A stretch of DNA of 64,000 nt, taken from contig NZ_JADWPD010000020.1 in assembly GCF_017308975.1 (NCBI RefSeq), forward strand, positions 1 through 64,000, given 5' to 3'. The stretch's first letter is position 1. Every line of letters begins with the position of its first letter. This document shows, in pieces, positions 60,127-64,000 of this stretch. Source of the stretch: Amycolatopsis sp. MtRt-6. Lineage in GTDB: Bacteria > Actinomycetota > Actinomycetes > Mycobacteriales > Pseudonocardiaceae. The position numbers were made by a program, and so were the translations under genes. The notes below the pieces were generated by a model, which saw only the letters and a program-made list of their open reading frames with translations, was not told the DNA's origin and ran no database searches.

Positions 60127-60699
60127 ATGGATCTTCGCGAACTCGACCGCCGCACCCTGCTCGTCCTCGACAAGATGGTCGCCGGCGTGACACCCGCCGA
60201 CCTCGCCCGCCCCACCCCGTGCGCCGGCTGGACGCTCGCCGACCTCCTCCGCCACCAGGTCAGCGAGAACCACGCCTTCGCGACGGCGGCCCGCGAAGGG
60301 GCGGCCCCGGACTGGGACGCCGGCGTCCTCGGCGACGACGCCTACGCCGCCTACCGGACGTCCGTCGACGACTTCCTCGACGCCTTCGCCGACGACGCCG
60401 TGCTGAACCGGCCGCTCGTCATCAACCACTTCGGCACGTTCCCCGGCGCGATCGCCGCGCACATGCACCTGGTCGACACGGTCGCGCACGGCTGGGACCT
60501 GGCCCGCACGCTCGGCCTGCCCTACGAGCCCGACGCCGAAGCCGTGTACATCGCCACGAAGCTGGCCGAGCGGATCCCGGACGAAGGCCGCGAGCAGCAC
60601 GGTTCGTTCGCCCCCAGCGTCGAGGTGCCCGCGGACGCGAGCGAGCTCGACCGGTTCCTCGCTCTCCTCGGCCGCGACCCCGCCTGGACGCTCAGCTGA
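60127..60699 (+). CDS. TIGR03086-type DinB/MDMPI-fold protein
   Basis: The 190-residue protein is a four-helix DinB/mycothiol-dependent maleylpyruvate-isomerase-like fold. RPTPCAGWTLADLLRHQVSENHAF carries the first conserved His, and AIAAHMHLVDTVAHGWDLARTLG carries the second, together a likely metal site. Many members use mycothiol. ATG 60127 is chosen; GTG 60118 would add three residues. Its TGA overlaps the convergent stop within the palindrome TCAGCTGA (60692-60699). It is probably controlled by the divergent MocR protein. Confidence 0.87.
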   Translation: MDLRELDRRTLLVLDKMVAGVTPADLARPTPCAGWTLADLLRHQVSENHAFATAAREGAAPDWDAGVLGDDAYAAYRTSVDDFLDAFADDAVLNRPLVINHFGTFPGAIAAHMHLVDTVAHGWDLARTLGLPYEPDAEAVYIATKLAERIPDEGREQHGSFAPSVEVPADASELDRFLALLGRDPAWTLS

Positions 60700-61669
60700 C
60701 CTCTTCGACCGGGGCGCTCCACGTGTTGCACGCCTTCGTCGCCTTGCCGTCGTACCCGGCCTTCGCCCAGGACAGCTGGTGCTCGCGCGAGCCGTGGGTG
60801 TCGCTGTCGTTGGCCCGGCCGTAGTCGGCGACCGCGGCGTTCGCCAGCGACCGGCTGATCGAACCCGAGCCGGCGACGGCGGTCAGGAACAGCGCGCCGA
60901 AGCAGTTGGCCTGCAGCTCGATCCGGCGGACGACCTCCTTGTCGGCCGCGCTGTTCTCGTCCGGCGAGGTCATCTTGTCCGCCGCCGCGGAGAGGATGCC
61001 GCTTTCGCGCTGCACGTGGTGGCCGTACTCGTGGGCGATCGTCGCGATGTGCCGCGCCTTGTTGAGCCCGGCGTCCGAGAGCATCCAGTCGGTCGGGGCG
61101 TAGATCGTCGTGTCGCCGCCGCAGTAGTAGGCGACGGCTTCGTTTTCCGCGGGCGCCTCGCCGCACGCGCTGTGCTCCGGCAGCGTCACCGACACGGTCG
61201 CGGTCAGCGTCGGCTCGTTCGCCTTCTCCAGCGCCGGGCGCCACGACTGCTCCAGGCAGCTGACGAGCGCGCTGTAGTAGGCCTTGAGCTGCTCGGGGGC
61301 GCGGCCGAGGTCGGGCAGGGTGCACGTGGCGGGCCCGGGGCTGATGCCGTCGCCGAGCAGCGGGTTGGCCGCCAGCTCCGGCACGGCCTTCGGGGGCTTG
61401 CCGCTGTCGCCGTAGGCCCGGCCGGCGTCGGCGCCCGCCGCGGCGAACGCCTGGCCGTCCACCCGGCGCGGGATGGTGGCGGCGATCAGGGAGAACGACA
61501 CCACGACGATCAGCACCCCGGTGACGGCACCCCAGAGCCGGTTGCGCGGCGGCGCGACCGGGACGGGCGGGGCCGCGGCCCAGGTGGGCGCCCACGGGTT
61601 CGGCTCCGGCGCCCACGCGGGCTCCGGCGGCCGACCCGGCCCCGGCCAGGACGGCTCGGTGTCGTTCAC
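60692..61669 (-). CDS. membrane-anchored neutral zinc metallopeptidase (YpfJ-like)
   Basis: GTG 61669, following AGGGGGAGAA, gives 325 residues. A Pro/Trp-rich cytosolic N terminus (1-45) and one transmembrane helix (LWGAVTGVLIVVVSFSLIAATI) precede an external zinc peptidase domain with HEYGHHVQ (zinc-binding HEXXH), a CGGDTTIYAPT segment, and a later QANCFGALFL. Two cysteine pairs probably form disulphides. The family is widespread but its substrates are unknown. It is convergent with the DinB-like gene and divergent from the oligopeptidase. Confidence 0.87.
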   Translation of the reverse strand: MNDTEPSWPGPGRPPEPAWAPEPNPWAPTWAAAPPVPVAPPRNRLWGAVTGVLIVVVSFSLIAATIPRRVDGQAFAAAGADAGRAYGDSGKPPKAVPELAANPLLGDGISPGPATCTLPDLGRAPEQLKAYYSALVSCLEQSWRPALEKANEPTLTATVSVTLPEHSACGEAPAENEAVAYYCGGDTTIYAPTDWMLSDAGLNKARHIATIAHEYGHHVQRESGILSAAADKMTSPDENSAADKEVVRRIELQANCFGALFLTAVAGSGSISRSLANAAVADYGRANDSDTHGSREHQLSWAKAGYDGKATKACNTWSAPVEEVS

Positions 61670-61781
61670 GTTCTCCCCCTGCTGTGTGGCACCAGCATAC
61701 GGACACCCCGGGAGGCAGGGATCACGAAACGAAAACGCCACCGGGTGGCCTTGATGCCGTCAACCAGGCAAGACTGAGGGC

Positions 61782-63794
61782 ATGAGTGTGGAGGATCCCT
61801 ACCTGTGGCTGGAAGACGTGACCGGCGACGACGCCCTGGACTGGGTGCGCGCCCGCAACGACGAGACGCTGGCCGAGCTGACCGGCGGCGCGCGGTTCGC
61901 CGAACTGCGTGACCAGCTGCGCGAGGTGCTCGACGCCGACGACCGGATCCCGTACGTGCGCCGCCGGGGCGCCTACTTCTACAACTTCTGGCAGGACGCG
62001 AGCCACCCGCGGGGCCTGTGGCGGCGGACCACGCTGGAGTCCTACCGCACCGACGAACCCGACTGGGAGCTGCTGCTCGACGTCGACGCGCTGGCCGAGG
62101 CCGAGGGCGAGAACTGGGTCTGGCAGGGCGCGACCGTGCTGCGGCCGGACTACCGGCGCGGCCTGGTCGAGCTGTCCCGCGGCGGCGCGGACGCCACGGT
62201 CGTCCGCGAATTCGACCTCGACGCGCACGAGTTCGTCGAGGACGGCTTCACGGTCCCGGAGGCGAAGACGCGGATCGGCTGGATCGACGAAGACCGCGTC
62301 TACATCGGCACCGACTTCGGCGAAGGCTCGCTGACCAGCTCCGGGTACCCGCGGCTGGCCAAGGAGTGGCGCCGCGGCACGCCGCTCTCCGAAGCCGTCA
62401 CGGTCTTCGAGGGCAAGCCCGACGACGTCTCGATCGGCGCGTCCCACGACCCGACCGAAGGCTTCGAACGCGACTTCGTCAGCCGCGCGATCGACTTCTA
62501 CCGCTCGGAACTGCACCTGCGGACGCCCGGGGGGCTGGTCAAGATCGACATCCCGGACGACGCGAGCGCGTCCGTGCACCGCGAGTGGCTGCTGGTGCGG
62601 CCGCGGACGGCGTGGACCGTGGGGGGCGAGGAACGCCCGGCCGGTTCGCTGATCGCCATCCTCTTCGACGCCTTCCTGGCCGGAGACCGGGACTTCACGA
62701 CGCTGTTCACCCCCGACGAGCACACCTCGCTCGAGTACTGGGCCTGGACGCGGCACCACCTGCTGCTCGGCACGCTGCGTGACGTCCGCAGCGAGCTGCG
62801 CACGCTGACGCCGGGCCCGGACGGCTGGCAGGAGGCGCCGCTGACCGGCGGGCCGGAGTTCGGCAGCGCGGACATCTTCGACACCGACCCCGACACGAGC
62901 GACGAGTACCTGATCGACTCCAGCAGCTTCCTGCAGCCGTCGACGCTCAGCTACGGGCACGTCGGTGACGAGGTCGAAGTGCTGAAGCAGGCTCCGGCGT
63001 TCTTCGACGCTTCGGGCATGAGCGTCGCGCAGTACTTCGCGACGTCGGAGGACGGGACGAAGATCCCCTACTTCGTCGTCCGGCCGTCCGGCGCCGAAGG
63101 CGGCCCGACGCTGCTGACCGGCTACGGCGGCTTCGAGATCTCGCTGACGCCGTCCTACAGCGGCATGATCGGCCGCGGCTGGCTGGCCCGCGGCGGCACG
63201 TACGTCGTCGCGAACATCCGCGGCGGCGGCGAGTACGGGCCCGGCTGGCACACCCAGGCCATCAAGGCCGAGCGGCACCGCGTGTACGAGGACTTCGCCG
63301 CGGTGGCCGCGGACCTGGTCTCACGGGGCATCACGACGCCGGCGCGGCTCGGCATCCAGGGCGGCAGCAACGGCGGGCTGCTGATGGGCGTCATGCTGAC
63401 GCGCTACCCGGACCGGTTCGGCGCGATCGTCAGCCAGGTGCCGCTGCTGGACATGCGCCGCTACCACCTGCTGCTGGCCGGCGCGTCCTGGATGGCCGAG
63501 TACGGCGACCCGGACGACGCCGCGGAGTGGGAGTTCATCTCGCGGTACTCGCCGTACCAGAACGTCCACAGTGGACGTACATACCCACCGTCGCTGTTCG
63601 TGACGTCGACGCGCGACGACCGCGTGCACCCCGCCCACGCCCGCAAGATGGTGGCACGGATGCGTGAGCAGGGGCACGACGTCCGGTACCACGAGAACAT
63701 CGAGGGCGGCCACGGCGCCGCGGCGGACAACGAGCAGCTGGCGTTCAAGTGGGCGCTGGTGTTCGAGTTCCTGTGGGAGCAGCTCACGAAGTGA
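61782..63794 (+). CDS. prolyl oligopeptidase family serine peptidase (S9)
   Basis: The 670-residue protein starts DPYLWLEDVTGDDALDWVRARN, typical of S9A. A beta-propeller domain (about 70-400) follows, then an alpha/beta-hydrolase domain with S529 in GGSNGG, the Asp in TSTRDDRVHP (612-613) and H644 in EGGHGA. It cleaves short peptides after proline in the cytosol. The propeller excludes large proteins. Length and motif order are normal. No signal peptide is present, and it is monocistronic. Confidence 0.92.
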   Translation: MSVEDPYLWLEDVTGDDALDWVRARNDETLAELTGGARFAELRDQLREVLDADDRIPYVRRRGAYFYNFWQDASHPRGLWRRTTLESYRTDEPDWELLLDVDALAEAEGENWVWQGATVLRPDYRRGLVELSRGGADATVVREFDLDAHEFVEDGFTVPEAKTRIGWIDEDRVYIGTDFGEGSLTSSGYPRLAKEWRRGTPLSEAVTVFEGKPDDVSIGASHDPTEGFERDFVSRAIDFYRSELHLRTPGGLVKIDIPDDASASVHREWLLVRPRTAWTVGGEERPAGSLIAILFDAFLAGDRDFTTLFTPDEHTSLEYWAWTRHHLLLGTLRDVRSELRTLTPGPDGWQEAPLTGGPEFGSADIFDTDPDTSDEYLIDSSSFLQPSTLSYGHVGDEVEVLKQAPAFFDASGMSVAQYFATSEDGTKIPYFVVRPSGAEGGPTLLTGYGGFEISLTPSYSGMIGRGWLARGGTYVVANIRGGGEYGPGWHTQAIKAERHRVYEDFAAVAADLVSRGITTPARLGIQGGSNGGLLMGVMLTRYPDRFGAIVSQVPLLDMRRYHLLLAGASWMAEYGDPDDAAEWEFISRYSPYQNVHSGRTYPPSLFVTSTRDDRVHPAHARKMVARMREQGHDVRYHENIEGGHGAAADNEQLAFKWALVFEFLWEQLTK

Positions 63795-63819
63795 CCCGCG
63801 CGAGCACGACGCCGCCGAG

Positions 63820-64000
63820 CTACTCGAGTGTCACGAGGGCGGCGTCGAAGGCGGTCAGGACGTCCGCGACGAACTCCTTTCGCCGGACGCCGAGTTCCCG
63901 CAGCGCGGGCCCGTGGTCGACGGCGACGGTGATCGCGACGCCGAGCAGCAGGGCCCGCCACGCGCCGAAGACGAGCCCACGCACGGCTTTCGGAAAACGG
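63820..64000 (-). CDS. TetR-like regulator, C-terminal end only (partial)
   Basis: A minus-strand frame is open from the window edge to a TAG at 63820-63822 and encodes about 60 residues: KAVRGLVFGAWRALLLG, then VDHGPALRELGVRRKEFVADVLTAFDAALVTLE. The amphipathic helices ending in a short acidic tail look like the C-terminal domain of a TetR-family protein. The N terminus and the DNA-binding domain lie outside the window. It is convergent with the oligopeptidase. Confidence 0.55.
   Translation of the reverse strand, partial: RFPKAVRGLVFGAWRALLLGVAITVAVDHGPALRELGVRRKEFVADVLTAFDAALVTLE

Overview
The window is high-GC actinobacterial DNA with dense, often overlapping genes and many GTG starts. 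The gene content points to the Pseudonocardiales, most likely an Amycolatopsis-like organism: a complete mce4-type steroid importer beside steroid side-chain genes, a DtxR/IdeR regulator coupled to galactose genes, a Streptomyces-type cellobiose (ceb) operon, and a recurrent 30-bp intergenic repeat. The genus is inferred from content, not from any marker gene.

Layout. 1-640: the 3' part of an IS5-type transposase, then the first 30-bp repeat module. 0.8-13.6 kb: a block resembling the mycobacterial Rv2179c-Rv2187 neighbourhood (DEDDh exoribonuclease, PlsC acyltransferase, small Cys-rich protein, ArsA-like ATPase, START-like proteins, FadD15 acyl-CoA ligase). It is interrupted by an Est30-like esterase, a YbdK-type ligase, a TetR/NUDIX-NYN operon divergent from an SDR, and a ROK sugar kinase. 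14-19.6 kb: a cellobiose/beta-glucoside locus (binding protein, two permeases, GH1 glucosidase) with a divergent LacI regulator and two different LacI-type operators in the shared promoter. 19.6-23.7 kb: a second repeat module, a decayed FAD monooxygenase, a Tat-exported ferritin-like protein and an aspartate-type aminotransferase.

23.7-37.5 kb: the mce4-like cluster. Two Mce-associated proteins, MceF to MceA and YrbE B/A are stitched together by 1-4 nt stop/start overlaps. Upstream lie two steroid-dehydrogenase-like SDRs and a 3Fe-4S ferredoxin. A divergent acyl-CoA dehydrogenase pair (FadE26/FadE27-like) follows, and a perfect KstR-type operator lies between ferredoxin and dehydrogenases. 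Together these would import sterol and begin side-chain beta-oxidation.

37.5-48.4 kb: a serine hydrolase; a GNAT/NDP-forming acyl-CoA synthetase fusion next to an AcuC deacetylase (a likely reversible lysine acylation pair); a 28-29 bp GC-rich minisatellite; a sulfurtransferase; ideR-galK-galE; and a DUF4192 protein. 48.5-64 kb: an M23 peptidase, a NarL-type two-component system, a BBE-family oxidase, an isolated four-TM protein of atypical composition that may belong to a conflict-system family, an S15 peptidase, a DUF4139 protein, the third repeat module, a CBS protein, a MocR regulator/TPR operon divergent from a DinB-like protein, a zinc metallopeptidase, an S9 prolyl oligopeptidase and the end of a TetR-like gene.

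The strongest unexplained signal is the 30-bp repeat module. It occurs three times, each time between convergent genes, with an inverted half-unit closing the array and the same variant in the last unit.
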